Shown piece after piece: positions 33,251-44,724 of a stretch of DNA of 64,000 bases. The stretch lies in assembly GCA_020310875.1 (NCBI GenBank), contig CM035423.1, positions 117,229,865-117,293,864 of the forward strand, written 5' to 3'. A program made the translations under genes and the position numbers. Under the pieces are notes generated by a model. It did no database searches. It was not told the DNA's origin and worked only from the letters and a program-made list of their open reading frames with translations. Source of the DNA: Ceratopteris richardii. Taxonomy: Eukaryota > Streptophyta > Polypodiopsida > Polypodiales > Pteridaceae. Position 1 is the first letter of the stretch, and each line of letters starts with the position of its first letter.

Positions 33251-34181
33251 TCAGTAAATCAAGCGTCCAACAGCTTGTTGATAGAGGATAGCATCAAATG
33301 CATCTCCAGCATCATGAAGACTCAATCGTAAACCTGTCTCCATAGGAGTGGCAATAGGCTTACAGTCTTCAAGGCCAAAACACACCAATAATGTGTCAAT
33401 ACATTTCGTTTGACACAAAGCCATTCCACCATCAACTTGCATAAATTGAATGCCCAAATAGTGATCCAAATGCCCCAAATCAGACATCTCAAATGAGGCA
33501 TGCAAATCAGCCTTAAAATCAGAAATATGCTTCTCAATAGGACCAATGAGCAGCATGTCATCAACATAGACAACAATGATCAGAAGCACATCATAAGCAT
33601 GCTTAACATATAAGGTGATTTTAGTTGGAGTGATCTCAAAACCATGTGCAATTAGATAGGCATGTATATTCTCATACCAAGCACATGGTGCTTGCTTTAA
33701 ACCATATAATGCCTTCTTTAACCTGCACACTTGGTTCTCATGCCCTTTCTGCACAAAGCCACGGGGCTGAAAAAACATACACTTCTTCATGCAAGTCACC
33801 ATTCAGAAATGTTGTTTTGATATCCAACTGATGTACATTCCAACCATGATGAGCTGCAAGTGCACAGATGCTACGAACAGTAGTCATTCGGCAAGTAGGT
33901 GCAAAGGTCTCATCAAAATCAATGCCACTTTCCTGCGCATAACCCTTTGCAACAAGCCTAGCCTTATACCTATCAATTGTTCCATTAGGTTTACGCTTGA
34001 GCTTGTATACCCACTTTGTGCCAATGGCCTTCTTGCCAGGAGGCAAGTCACATAAAGACCAAGTACCATTCTTCACTATAGCATCATATTCAGATTGCAT
34101 CGCAGCCATCCAATGTTCAGGATTTTGTGCTTCATCAAAAAAAACAAGTCCAATCTCATCACAGAGACTAGAGGCAGCCAT
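33251..34181 (-). pseudogene. Copia A2 reverse transcriptase
   Basis: Two overlapping frames. 34181-33738 is the RT N-terminus (NPEHWMAAMQSEYDAIVKNG, KWVYKLKRKPNG, KGYAQESGIDFDETFAP, QLDIKTTFLNGDLHEEVY). 33802-33251 holds KKALYGLKQAPCAWYENI, the intact active site VVYVDDMLLIG and the thumb (DYLGIQF-like, LCQTKCIDTLL, ATPMETGL). One frameshift near 33770 separates them. Confidence 0.88.
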
Positions 34182-34223
34182 AACATAGCAAGTTGATGCA
34201 AAAGAGGCACTATGAGAGCCTGA

Positions 34224-34529
34224 TCAAGTACGATATGATAGAGGTGCATCTAATTTGCTATCACGCAAAGTCTGCACCATCCATTTTGGCATAGTTTTTG
34301 CCTGCTTAATATCAACTCTCTCATCAATAAGTGCATCATGTAAATCTGCATCAGAAATGGAATGATCTACACCATCACATGAAACTTGCAAAGGCCGAGA
34401 AGTTGCCTCATTAGGACCAGCACTAGGTTGTCCACCTATAAAAAGAGGCAACAATGTATCATACATGTCTTTGGAGCTAGCACATGTCTCCTTAGTACAT
34501 GAAAGCAATGGTTGAATAGCATCTTCCAC
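34224..34529 (-). pseudogene. Copia A2 integrase-RT linker
   Basis: The 101 aa frame continues the polyprotein after stops at 34530-34583 (VEDAIQPLLSC-like start, DADLHDALIDERVDIKQAKT). It is parallel to A4 46561-46870. Confidence 0.7.
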
Positions 34530-34583
34530 AAAAACAACATCATGGCTAACTAGAATGCGTTTAGTCTATGGATGATACACATG

Positions 34584-35393
34584 TTAGCCTTTATTTTTCG
34601 AACTATACCCAACAAAAATACATTTTATTGCTTTATCATCCAATTTTATGTGATGTTGTTCAGGCACTAATGCATATGCCACACAACCAAAAACACATAG
34701 ATGAGAAACAGATGGCTTGCGATCATGCCAAGCCTCATATGGAGTGATAGACTGCAGTGCTTTAGTGGGACACCTATTAAGTACATATGCTACACACATA
34801 ACAGCTTCAAGCCAAAAACTATGTGGTAAGGCCTGACTCTTGACCATACACCTCACCATCTCCATGAGTGACCTATTCTTCCATTCAGCAACTCCATTCT
34901 GTTGAGGTGTATACGGCACTGTACATTGGTGTTTTATCCCACATTCAGCCAGAAATGCATTAAAATTAGAAGACATATATTCCCCCCCTCGATCAGAATG
35001 GAGGGTGCCCATTTTACATGCTTGGTACAATGTGGTAAGTGTATCCCAAGCATCATTAGCTATTCTACAAGAGTGAATGTGAGGAATAATGGCATGTTTA
35101 ACAAACAAAGCTATCATTGCATGTGCTTGGGCTTCTCCGCCATCCCAATGAATTTGCTCTATAGTAGGTGCAGCAAAAATTGTAGCATGAACAGGAACAT
35201 GCAAAATATCATCATCTTCGACACCTTCTCCATCAGCTTCAGTACCGGCATTTGTAACAATTGTAGGTGTGATAGGATGTTTTTCAACACCCTGCACAAT
35301 GTTCCACATTCCGTTTGCAACCAATACATGTCGCATCATATAAGCCCACAGCAGGTAGTTGGTACCATCCAACTTATCCTCAACAGCCAACAT
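34584..35393 (-). pseudogene. Copia A2 Gag-integrase fusion frame (269 aa)
   Basis: One uninterrupted frame joins two normally distant domains. Residues 1 to about 128 are copia gag (LDGTNYLLWAYMMRHVL; then AHAMIALFVKHAIIPHIHSC and NDAWDTLTTLYQA). Residues from about 129 are the second half of integrase (TLHSDRGGEYMSSNF with a catalytic Asp, then PQQNGVAEWKNRSLMEM, YEAWHDRKPSVSHL and VFGCVAYALVP). Comparison with A4 shows gag should continue for about 150 residues before zinc knuckle and protease, so about 1.5 kb was deleted in frame. The frame ends at a stop before the RT linker. An incomplete Gag and half an integrase make autonomy impossible. Family membership is certain; function of the fusion is unknown. 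Confidence 0.85.
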
Positions 35394-35758
35394 ACAAAAT
35401 ACGTCACTGCTTTAAGCCATGGCCGGTGACTAAAATACCTTGATGCAGAAAATTGACTGTATCTCAAGTTGAACAGAACTGCCCAAATAAATTCTACTAA
35501 ACCTATAGTAGACTTCGAGATGCTTATACTGGCAAACCGAAATTGGTATATACCTTTGGCACAAAAAGACAAAATAGCCTGCATAAGCACTAAGATAGTG
35601 CGTTCAAAGGTCGAAACAAGCCCATATCATGATTTCGGCACCATACAACGAAGCTGTTTTGATCTCGAAAACACGCTAAGTATGCTCACCAAAATTCGTG
35701 CGATTTTGAGACTGCAACTGGAGAGGTGTTGAGGACGCCCTAGATGAAGCGATGACCT

Positions 35759-35770
35759 GCTCTGATACCA
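35759..35770 (-). other. Primer-binding site of copia A2
   Basis: TGGTATCAGAGC on the minus strand, 2 nt from the 5' LTR. Confidence 0.88.
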
Positions 35771-35772
35771 GT

Positions 35773-36002
35773 TGTTGGAGTTAGACGTTTGCGGAAGCAC
35801 GCAAACAACACAAGGAAGAAGAAGAAGCTTGGAGCACAACACACAATGCTAAATGTATTACTAGAGAATGTACAAAGATAAGTAGTCCATTAGGGCAATA
35901 GGCGTATATACAAGCCGGGGGAATAAAACCTCCTAAAGAGGGAAAAAAGTGCCCCGGCGGTCCTAATGTGTTCACATGCATCACTACCTAAATATATCAA
36001 CA
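35773..36002 (-). repeat. 5' LTR of copia A2 (230 bp)
   Basis: Same length and ends as 32309-32538. The perfect iMet PBS is beside it at 35759-35770. Confidence 0.92.
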
Positions 36003-36665
36003 ACAATTAGATTATCATTGTTGTGGATATCAAAGGTGAAAGAAAAATTTGCCAGGTATTCTCTTTTCAATAATGGTTAGGAGGACAAGACAATGAGTTC
36101 TTTGTAAAGGTTCAGTCAATTGAGGAGGTTTTGGTCATGTGAGTAACTTGAGTAATCAAATTGATAGTCATTTGCTTGATTGTTTGAAGTTTTGCATTTT
36201 CTTTATATCTCTTTTAGGAGGATTTGAAGTGGAAAGGTTTGAAGAGAGATTGGTAAAGTGGAGGAGAGAATCATTTTGGAAATTGACGTTTGAATTTGCC
36301 AATATTCATTTTAAAATTTGGTGTTTGATTTTTTTATTTTTTCTCTTAATAAACACATGAAAAAGTATAAAAACATTGAAAAAGATTGGAAAAGCACACA
36401 TGATGAGGGTAGGAGTTCAAAGAGAACTTTAGAATGACAACATAGTCAAGGAAAATCATTTCAAAATTTTTCTAAAAAGTTCTTAGAAAATCGTGATTTT
36501 CTAGTCTCTATTTAAGTTCTAAAAAATTCCTAATGTTTCAAAAGGGAAAAGAGGGAAATTTTGAGTGCATGTGGTATTTTCAAAAAGAAAATTAAGCGCA
36601 GAAAAGTCATATTGTCATGTTCAAGGGTAACAAATTGGTGTAAAAATCACACAAAAATTGAAAAA
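36003..36665. other. Host sequence downstream of A2, no recognised gene
   Basis: AT-rich. It is the continuation of the DNA left of 32308 (possible gypsy leader). The frame 36139-36360 has no recognisable domain. Confidence 0.4.
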
Positions 36666-36689
36666 GAATTAGTCACGAAGTAAAGATAG

Positions 36690-37380
36690 TTTCCAAAAGA
36701 GGGTGTCTGCATAGGACCACAAACATCACTGTGAAGAAGTTGTAACTATTGAGTAGCTCGAACTGAACCATCTTTTGGAAACGAGGAATGCTACATTTTG
36801 CCCAAAATACAGCCTTCACATACATGTTTACCACGTGCCTCAAGTTTGGGCAAAGAGGACACCATTTCAGATTTTTGTAGGCATAGCAAACTACCAAAAT
36901 TTAAATGACCAAAGCATGCATGCCAAAGCTTTGCATCTTACATAGCCTGAGAATCATGTACTGCATATGCCAAATCATTCACACATTTTCATATTCTATG
37001 AGCTTATATAGCCCACCACATAAAATGCTAGAAGCAATAATCACATCACCATTTGATAGATCATAATTTGTACATCTATCATCAACAAATTTCACAACCA
37101 AGCCAATCTTGGCTAAGGCTGAAATTGATAACAGATTCTTCTTGATCCCTAGCACAAATAAAGCATCTGACAATGTAAAAGAACTACCATCAGCAGTAGT
37201 TAGAATGATCTTACCAACTCCCATGATAGGATAAGAGGAGTTGTTGGCACATGTGACAATATTCCTTGTAGGGGTAGGCTCGAGTGAAGTGAAGAAACTA
37301 CACTATGAGGTAATATGTTTGGTTGCTCCACTATCAAAGTACCAAACATCTGAGTCTATTGCAAACATAAACTATTCGGG
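36690..37380 (-). pseudogene. Copia A3 protease and integrase start
   Basis: The minus strand reads a protease-like segment near 37350 (WYFDSGATKH-like, broken). 37224-36979 (MGVGKIILTTADGSSFTLSD, DALFVLGIKKNLLSISALAK) is the protease C-terminal part. The pre-integrase H/C region then ends at about 36690. Confidence 0.75.
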
Positions 37381-37428
37381 AGAAAATGTTTCAAAACTGC
37401 AAACAATAGTAAATGCCCATTCTTCATT

Positions 37429-38396
37429 CTACACTAAATTAGCAGGCTTTTTTTTCGATGTAGAGGCTTCTACAACAACCATTCCAGCCTCTTTTGCAGT
37501 GAGTTTTGGACAATTCTTAATGACATGATCATTTCCTTTATAGTATTTACAAAAAAAAATCTGCTTTTCTGATTTCTTCTCATCTTTGTCTTCCTTCTTT
37601 GAATATGCAGCATCTGTAGATTTTTTCTTACTAGTAGATGAGCTCCATTTACCTTTGCCGTTCTGACTAGCCAAGAAATCTTGATCTACAACACACATAA
37701 TAGACTTGTTTTGTCTAGACTGATCTTCCTGCAGTAGAACAGAAACTAACTCTTCAAACATTAATGCACTTGGATTGCCTTTCATCATCAAACAAATCAT
37801 AGAACCAAAACTCTGATATGAGTCGGGAAGACCATTCAAAACAGTATGCACAAGTGAATTGTCAGGAAGGACTTCATTAGCAGAAATCAATTGTTCCTTC
37901 AAATCCTTGATCTTTGTCAGAAAATTGTCCATAGAATCACTTTCATTCATGTGCTCACTCTCCAACTATTTTTGGAGGTAAGCAATACGAGCCTCATTCC
38001 TAGCCTAGTACAATGTGGTAAGTGTATCCCAAGCATCCTTCGTTGTTCTGCAAGAGAGAATGTGAGGAATAATGGCACGTTTGACTGACAAGGCCATCAA
38101 TGCATGTGCCTAAAAATCTTTGCCATCCCAATGAATTTTCTCCATAGTAGGTGCAACAGGAACCGTAGCATGAATAGGAATCTATAAAATATCACCATCT
38201 TCCATGCCATATGCATTATCTTTAGTACCTGTATTTGCAGGTGTAATAGGACGTTTTTCAACACCTTGCACAATATTCCACAGTCCTTTTGCAACCAATA
38301 CATGACACATCATATAAGCTCATAATGGGTAATTCATACCATACAACTTATCCTCAACAGCCAACATACATTGATTTTAGCCATGGCCATTGACTA
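37429..38396 (-). pseudogene. Copia A3 gag
   Basis: The N-terminal gag domain decays in 38396-37970 (stops). 37965-37429 is a clean 178 aa frame with the UBN2-type domain (MDNFLTKIKDLKEQLISANE, LVHTVLNGLPDSYQSF), a Lys-rich linker and the zinc knuckle CKYYKGNDHVIKNC. There the second Cys of C-x2-C-x4-H-x4-C has become Tyr. Confidence 0.85.
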
Positions 38397-38739
38397 AAAT
38401 GCCCTGATGCAGAAAAATGGTTGTAACTGAAAAAGTTGAACAGAACTACCCTGACGAGTTCCACTAAACATGTAGCAGACTTCGAGATGTTTATAGTGGC
38501 GAATCAAAATTGGTATATATCTTTGGCACAAAAAGATGAAATAGCTTGCATAAGCACTTCAATAGTGCATTCGGAGGCCGAAACGAGCTCAGATCGCGAT
38601 TTCAGCACTGCATAGCAAAGCCTATTTTATCTCCTAATCACCCTGAGTATGCTTACCAAACTTTGTGCAATTCTAAGACTATGACCGGAGAGGTGTCGAT
38701 GATGCCCTAGATGAAGTGGCAAACTGCTCTCATACCAAT

Positions 38740-38965
38740 TGTTGGAGTTAGAGATATATGCAAGCACGCGAATAGCACAAGCAAGAAGAAGAAGCTTGGA
38801 GCACAACAATACTCAATGTATTACCACTAGATTGTACAAGATAATTAACCCATTAGGGCAATTGGCATATATACAAGCCGAGGAAAAAAAACCTCCTAAA
38901 GAGGGAAAAAAGTGCCCCCACGGTCCTAGTGTGTTCACACACATCACTACCTAAATATATCAACA
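38740..38965 (-). repeat. 5' LTR of copia A3 (226 bp)
   Basis: TGTTGGAGTTAGAG...ATATATCAACA; it aligns over its whole length with the A2 LTRs. Confidence 0.85.
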
Positions 38966-38984
38966 ATCTTTAGAAGAAAAAATA

Positions 38985-39272
38985 TTGATAAACCCAAAAG
39001 AACAAAGAAGAAATGAGAATCTCATGAGCCAATCTAGAAAAAACAAAGAATCAACTTTTTATAATAATATCGGTATACAATTACGTGTACGTGTTGCAAA
39101 CAAGAACAACAAGAGTAAAGCATCCACATCAAAAAAACACTCAAGTGAATTGCTTAAGACCTTTTTAATGCACCATTCAAGAAATTGCATTTCCAAAGTA
39201 AGCATTAATATGGCTACATTACAAAGTTATGCTTATGCTAGGCACAAGTTTGCTCCAAAGCCAAGCACTTAA
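38985..39272 (+). other. Unrecognised 95-codon open frame
   Basis: Lys/Ser-rich, with no domain I recognise. It lies between copia A3 and a microsatellite and is probably a chance frame. Confidence 0.15.
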
Positions 39273-39392
39273 AATAGCTCTTTAAATGATGGGACAGGAG
39301 CTAGAAGGGGGAGAAAGTTATAAAATATTCTCTCTTAAATGATTTTTGAAAAATGAGAAAAACATATTATTAAAAAAAGAGAGAAGAAAAAT

Positions 39393-39606
39393 AGAATGAA
39401 TGTATGTATGTATGTATGTATGTATGTATGTATGTATGTATGTATGTATGTATGTATGTATGTATGTATGTATGTATGTATGTATGTATGTATGTATGTA
39501 TGCATGCATGCATGCATGCATGCATGCATGCATGCATGCATGTATGTATGTATGTATGTATGTATGTATGTATGTATGTATGTATGTATGTATGTGTGTG
39601 TGTGTG
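39393..39606. repeat. Compound microsatellite (ATGT)n(ATGC)n(ATGT)n(GT)n
   Basis: About 25 TGTA units (39401-39500), 10 TGCA units (39501-39540), about 13 TGTA units (39541-39592), then GT dinucleotides. Cys/Met/Tyr/Val frames across it are artefacts. Confidence 0.97.
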
Positions 39607-39639
39607 ACATTTATTGGTCACAATGTGAAATATAGGATG

Positions 39640-40551
39640 GGTGTGTGAGTATGCTGGGATTTTATTTTACTTTCAATACTTTTACTTTTTATTTTGTTTT
39701 GGAGGAATTTATTCATGTTCCAATTGCACAAATCGAAGAAAACCTTGCTTACATGTGTTGATCACTTTGATGGAATTATGTGAGTGGTGTGATGAAAATC
39801 GTGATTTTTCTTTTTGTGATGAATTTCATTCTTATAAAGTCTTATTAACTTGAGTGGAGTGTATTTTCCTCTATTAATTTGTTACAAGAAAATGACTCAA
39901 GGATTTTTAATTGCAAAGTTGGATGTGGATGCAATGTTCTTATCCAAGGGGCACTGGCTCCTACAAAATGATGGAACTCAGGAAATAGTGGAATTGGAAT
40001 ATGATGAAGAATAGATGCTATCAGAGAAGGAAAAGATAGAAGAGGATCTCAATGAGCATAGCAAAATCATTGGCAAGCACATGTTCACTATGAAAAAGGG
40101 AAAATTCAAATGTACTATGTTGTCTTAGGAGTTCTACAACTACTGGAGATCCAAAGTGTTTTGCAAAAGTTGGAGGTCAATCGGTTTATAAAAATTCCTT
40201 GAAGAACCTATGTATTTCATAGATTTTGATAGGTCAACAAGTCATGAGCACTTTATAAGAAGTCAAGAGAACTAATTCTGAACCATATTTAAGGTGCAAA
40301 GTGAAGAATTGGGAAAATGAAGAAATAGAAATTACAATCCATCCTAAGCAAATAAAAGGTGCACTCCAATCTCTCCCAATAGAAACAAAATTATATGTCA
40401 GTTTGGTTAAGAATAATGTTTGTTCTTATGCGAGATACACCAAATTCATAGACTTCAAGGATACACCCAATGGGGAGTTATCAATCAGGGTGTTCCTGCA
40501 ATTGTTATGTTTCCCAAGGCTGTCCAGATGTACAATGCCACATAAACCAAT
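39640..40551 (+). other. Unassigned sequence with coding-like patches
   Basis: Plus-strand frames at 39894-40014 and 40301-40570 read like degraded protein (Glu/Lys-rich, VKNWENEEIEITIHPKQIKG), but no family is recognisable. The 40301 frame runs into the A4 LTR at 40552, so A4 interrupted it. Confidence 0.3.
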
Positions 40552-40781
40552 TGTTGATATATTTAGGTAGTGATGTGTGTGAACACACAAGGACCATCGG
40601 GGTACTTTTTTCCCTCTATACAAGGTTTTTTCCCCTGGCTTGTATATATGCCTATAACCCTAACTAGTCACTTATCTTTGTACATTCTCTTGGTAATACA
40701 TTTAGTATTGTGTGTTGTGCTCCAAGCTTCTTCTTCTTCCTTGTGTTGTTTGCTTGCTTTCGTAGACCTCAAACTCCAACA
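40552..40781 (+). repeat. 5' LTR of copia A4 (230 bp)
   Basis: TGTTGATATATTTAGG...AACTCCAACA; it is the reverse-oriented equivalent of the A2 LTR. A TATA-like GTATATATG lies near 40642. Confidence 0.85.
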
Positions 40782-41139
40782 ATTGGATTCAGAGCAAGTC
40801 ACCACTTCATCTAGGGCATCGTTGACACATGTCCGGTCATAGTCCCAAAATCGCTCAAAAATTGGTGTGCATACTCAAGACGATTAGGAGTTCAAAACGG
40901 CTTTGCTTTCTGGTGTTGAAATTGTGATCTAAGCTCGTTTTCACCTCCAAATACACTATCACAGTGCTTGTGTAGGAAATTTTGTCTTTTTGTGCCAAAG
41001 ATATATATAGATTTCAATTCACCAGTATAAGTGCCTCAAAGCTTTGTACAAGATTAATAGAACTCGTCAAGGTAGTTCTGTTCAGCTTTTTGAGATAGAG
41101 TCATTTTGATGCAAAGGTATTTTAGTCATTGGCCATGGC

Positions 41140-42010
41140 AATGATGTATTATGTACATTGGTTGTTGACGATAACTTAAATGGTACCAATTATCCATTAC
41201 GGGCTTATATGATGCATCATGTATTGGTTGCAAAAGGACTGGAATATTGTGCAAGGTGTTGAAAAATGTCCTATTACACCTGCAACTATAGTTATTGAAG
41301 CTGATGTAGATGGTATTGAAGATGGTGATATTCTTCAGATTCCTATTAGTGATGTGGTTCCTGCTGCACCTACTATAGAGCAACTTTGTTGGGATGGCAG
41401 AGATGCTCAAGCACATGCATTGATAGCCTTGTCTTTCAAACGTTCCATTATTCTCCACATTTGCTCTTGCAAAATAGCAAAGCATGCTTGGGATACATTA
41501 ACCACTTTATACCAAGCAAGGAATGAGCCTTATGTTGCTTACCTCCAAAAACAGTTGGAGATTGAGCACATGAATGAAGGAGATCCCATGGACAGTTTTT
41601 TGACAAAGATCAAAGATTTGAAGGAGAAGTTGATTTTGGTTGATGAAGTCTTGCCTGACAATTCACTTGTGCATACTGTTCTGAATGGTCTTCTAGATTC
41701 ATATTAGAGTTTTGTGTCTACTCTTTGATTGATGATGAAAGGCAATCCAAATCCCTTAAGATTTGAGGAGTTATTCTCTGTCAAAAGGGCAAAGGAAAAT
41801 GGAGCTCATCTATTAGGAAGTAGAATTTTGCTAATTCTACACAATCAAAGAAGGATGACAGAGAGGAGAAGAAAACAGAAAAGCAAATATTATTTTGCAA
41901 ATACTGTAAAGGAAATGATCATGTGACAAAGAGTTTTCCAAAACTAGCTACAAAAGAGGCAAAGAAAAAAGAGGTTGGAATGGTTGTTATAGAAGTCTTG
42001 TCACATAATC
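41140..42010 (+). pseudogene. Copia A4 gag
   Basis: The N-terminal domain starts near 41140 with a frame change at about 41215. 41219-41707 holds AHALIALSFKRSIILHICSC, AWDTLTTLYQARNEPYVAYL, the UBN2-type region (DSFLTKIKDLKEKLILVDE) and VHTVLNGLLDSY before a stop. 41729-41926 continues to the zinc knuckle CKYCKGNDHVTKSF (about 41899-41940), whose last Cys is Phe. Confidence 0.85.
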
Positions 42011-42132
42011 CTAGTAGGAGATGGTTGAACCACACCTTAAAGAGAGAGGATTAGGAAGTAATCCTCAACCATGGCTTTGGTTAGCCCATCACACTCCTAA
42101 CCGGGAGGTTGTGAGTTCAATTCCCAACAAGC
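42010..42132 (+). repeat. Solo LTR of the TRIM family, in A4 gag/protease linker
   Basis: It matches the TRIM LTRs at 60735-60876 and 61398-61543 except for a shortened start, and ends ...GTTCAATTCCCAACA. A4 gag sequence resumes directly after it (CCTCTACATGCAAAACAG, equivalent to A3). Confidence 0.65.
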
Positions 42133-42228
42133 CTCTACATGCAAAACAGAGTCTGCTAATCTTGTGCAAAATGGACAATGCACATTTACTATTGTTTGCA
42201 GTTATGATCCATCTTCTCATGAACATTG

Positions 42229-42764
42229 TGTGATAAAGTAAGTCTATAATCTAAGGGTCCGATTAGATCAAACAGATCTAAAATCGGACACTCATGTGTA
42301 TGGCCAAATATCTCGAGACTAGACTTAAGCATAAGTTCATGTGCTCTCTTAAACAAGTGTTCCACTTATCTTAGTGGTTAAATCTCAAGGGTGTGAAGGA
42401 GGAGGTCTTGGGTTCAACCCCCATGGGGAGCATCAGGAGAGAGTTTTGCCCAAAGAGCTCTAGAGCCTTCTAACTCAAGTTAACATGAGTTAACTTGAGT
42501 CTAGGGAGACTTAACTCGAGTGGCGAGTATACCAACCACTAGTGGACTCTAGGGGAAGGTACTAAAGCAATGGTCGAGATCACTCCAACCACTAGTAGAC
42601 TCTAGTGGAAGATATGAAAGGAGTGGAGGAGATTGCACATGCACTTGTGGACTCTAGTTACATTTGTGGTCCTTGTTGATTCAAGCAGCTACATATATAG
42701 GCATGAGGTTTGGACGAGAGTCATCTCGCTAGCACGTGGTGGTCGTAATTGTAGTTTTCTTGCA
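42229..42764 (+). repeat. 5' LTR of element F
   Basis: TGTGATAAAGTAAG...TTTTCTTGCA. It contains a pol III A-box-like TATCTTAGTGG (42367-42377) and a B box GTTCAACCC (42412-42420), 45 bp apart as in tRNA-derived promoters. Confidence 0.8.
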
Positions 42765-42777
42765 TTGGTATCAGAGC

Positions 42778-44711
42778 TCTTAGGTTGAGAATCCATGGTG
42801 ACCTTGATAGGTCCATCATCATCTTCATATACGAGTTCATCATCTTCATATACGAGTTCACTCGTCGCTTTGTAATGCCTCTCTCGCAATAGCTTAGAGT
42901 AGCAAAAGTGCCATTCAATAGCTTTTGTAGATTGGCGATTACAAGCATTGAACTTAGTACCTCGTTAAATCTTTCTCACTATTGTAACCAATATAACGGC
43001 AAGCTTTGGATAACAATGTATCACGCATGTACTGATTTAAGGATGTATACGAGCTCTCCTAATTCAAACAAGAGCAAAAGTCATATACTCAAATTGATTA
43101 AGCACACAGTAGTAGGATTTGAACCAAGTACCTCCGACTGCATGTGCAACTTGAGTCCGCTATGATAATATGTGCATATGCTTGGTTATTTTCATCAAGG
43201 ATTTATGTAGTTTGTATAGCTCTTGAGTGAAGCACAAAAGCTAATACCATCGTGCTCTATAGTAGCTGGATTCAAACCCATCACTTCGTGCACCAGAAGA
43301 ATTCTGCTATCGGTTGGCACAATCAGCTCATATGACTCTACTGTCAGAAGGAAGGAGATAAGGAAGATACCTCACATGCACACACACTCTCACAATCAAA
43401 GAGGATCACACACACAGATTGAGGCAAGGAAGAATGATCTTCTTCTTCTATTACATAAAAGGAATGTACAAGAATACAACAAGTGCAATATATAAAGGCT
43501 AGTACATAAGGAAAAACCTAATGTCTACAAATGAGTGAGCTAGCAAGAAACAAATGTGCCATCACTCTCGGTAGATAAATTTAATAAATCTCAATGAAGT
43601 ATCCCTGACATATATCGGTCTGACCACTTTACATGTCAAAGAAATGAAAAATTGATATGTGTCATCCCGGATCATCACATGTTGAGCTTGATATCTCAAC
43701 ACTCCCCCTCAATCTCAATGTCATATCCTCTAATCCAAGCATCTTTAGAAACTTCTTCAGCTTCTCTGCTCCAAGTGCTTTAGTCAAACTATCAGCAACC
43801 TGCTCACCTGTTCTCACAAAAAGTCGAGGGTTAGCCGATTAGAATGAGGCAACTAAATTAAACATCTTAGATAGATGTTCTGTATAAGAACTTATTCAAT
43901 TTTCAAAAGATGAAAAGTCCAAGATTGACTTATTCATTTGGGTTTTCTTCTAGTTACTAGCATAGCTCTCATGACTTTCTAGAGTTAAGTACACTCTATA
44001 ATAGGAAAGTTAGGAATTGCTCATAAGATTGACAATTCCCAAGAACTTTTAGTTGAGGTCTTTGAGAAAAGTTTCCTAAGTTTGACAATCTTCATTTTGA
44101 ATTTGACTTGGTCAAGATATAGTAAGGTTGAACCAAAGTACATGGAAAACTTTCTCCTACAATTTACATAGGATTTTCAAGCCCATTAGGACAAAGTAGT
44201 CCTCCAATCAAGTGAAAAAAATCAAGTAACAGTTGGATGGGAGTAAACCATTATACAAACATCCAAGTTAGATGTTTGGATCAATCAAACTTCAAGTTTT
44301 CCAATCAAATTCAAGTGAATCAAGAGTTCTCAAAGTCTTCGATGGCATAAGAATCCCACCTTAGTTACTAAGTCCATGCACCAGTCATGCCTAGAAATGG
44401 ACTAGTAATTGGAATCCATCTATTTCATATGTTTGTGCCTAGATTGCACATTGCAAAACAATAAAGTGGCTGGGGATATTTTTTAGATCCACCCTTATAA
44501 TTCATTCACTACTTTGCACTTTGACAAGTTTATCAAAGTGAAAAGCCAGATAGTGTTTTGAATTATTTGGGCAGGGATCCCACCCTAGAGATGAGACATG
44601 TTCTTCTAGTTTTAGAACATGACCATGTTCTTCTGGTTTAAGAACATGAAGCTCGGGGGTTGCCTACAGGTACTATATATAGCTTTCTTTTCGAGGACAA
44701 AAATATTTCCC
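42778..44711 (+). other. Interior of element F, non-coding
   Basis: No retrotransposon protein is visible. Two stretches (about 43100-43140 and 43255-43275) hold tRNA T-arm-like sequence on the minus strand, for example GGTTCAAATCC. Nearby an imperfect duplicate CATGTTCTTCTRGTTT occurs at 44600-44650. Confidence 0.5.
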
Positions 44712-44724
44712 AAGGGGGGAAGAA

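Larger units (their letters stand above)
32309..36002 (-). mobile_element. Ty1/copia element A2, LTR to LTR, internally deleted (3694 bp)
   Basis: The LTRs at 32309-32538 and 35773-36002 (230 bp each) are flanked by a perfect target-site duplication ACAAT (32304-32308 and 36003-36007). Minus strand: PBS 35770-35759, gag N-terminal half fused to integrase C-terminal half, RT, RNase H, PPT 32551-32539. By my count the LTRs differ at about 20 of 230 positions, so the insertion is old. Protease, zinc knuckle and the integrase N-terminus are missing. Confidence 0.92.
36666..38965 (-). mobile_element. Ty1/copia element A3, 3'-truncated
   Basis: Minus strand: 5' LTR 38965-38740, decayed PBS (about 38737-38725), gag, protease and the beginning of integrase, ending abruptly at about 36666 just after the integrase zinc region. 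It is the same family as A1, A2 and A4. RT, RNase H and 3' LTR are missing. Confidence 0.82.

Noticed and set aside
39393..39606. CRISPR-like array of short repeats
   Set aside because: Pure microsatellite with no unique spacers, in plant nuclear DNA.
39318..39648. Several Cys/Met/Tyr/Val or His/Thr/Tyr frames
   Set aside because: Translation of a tetranucleotide microsatellite in six frames.
43060..43290. tRNA genes on the minus strand inside element F
   Set aside because: Only T-arm-like sequence (GGTTCAAATCC, GGTTTGAATCC) is present; the rest of a tRNA is missing.
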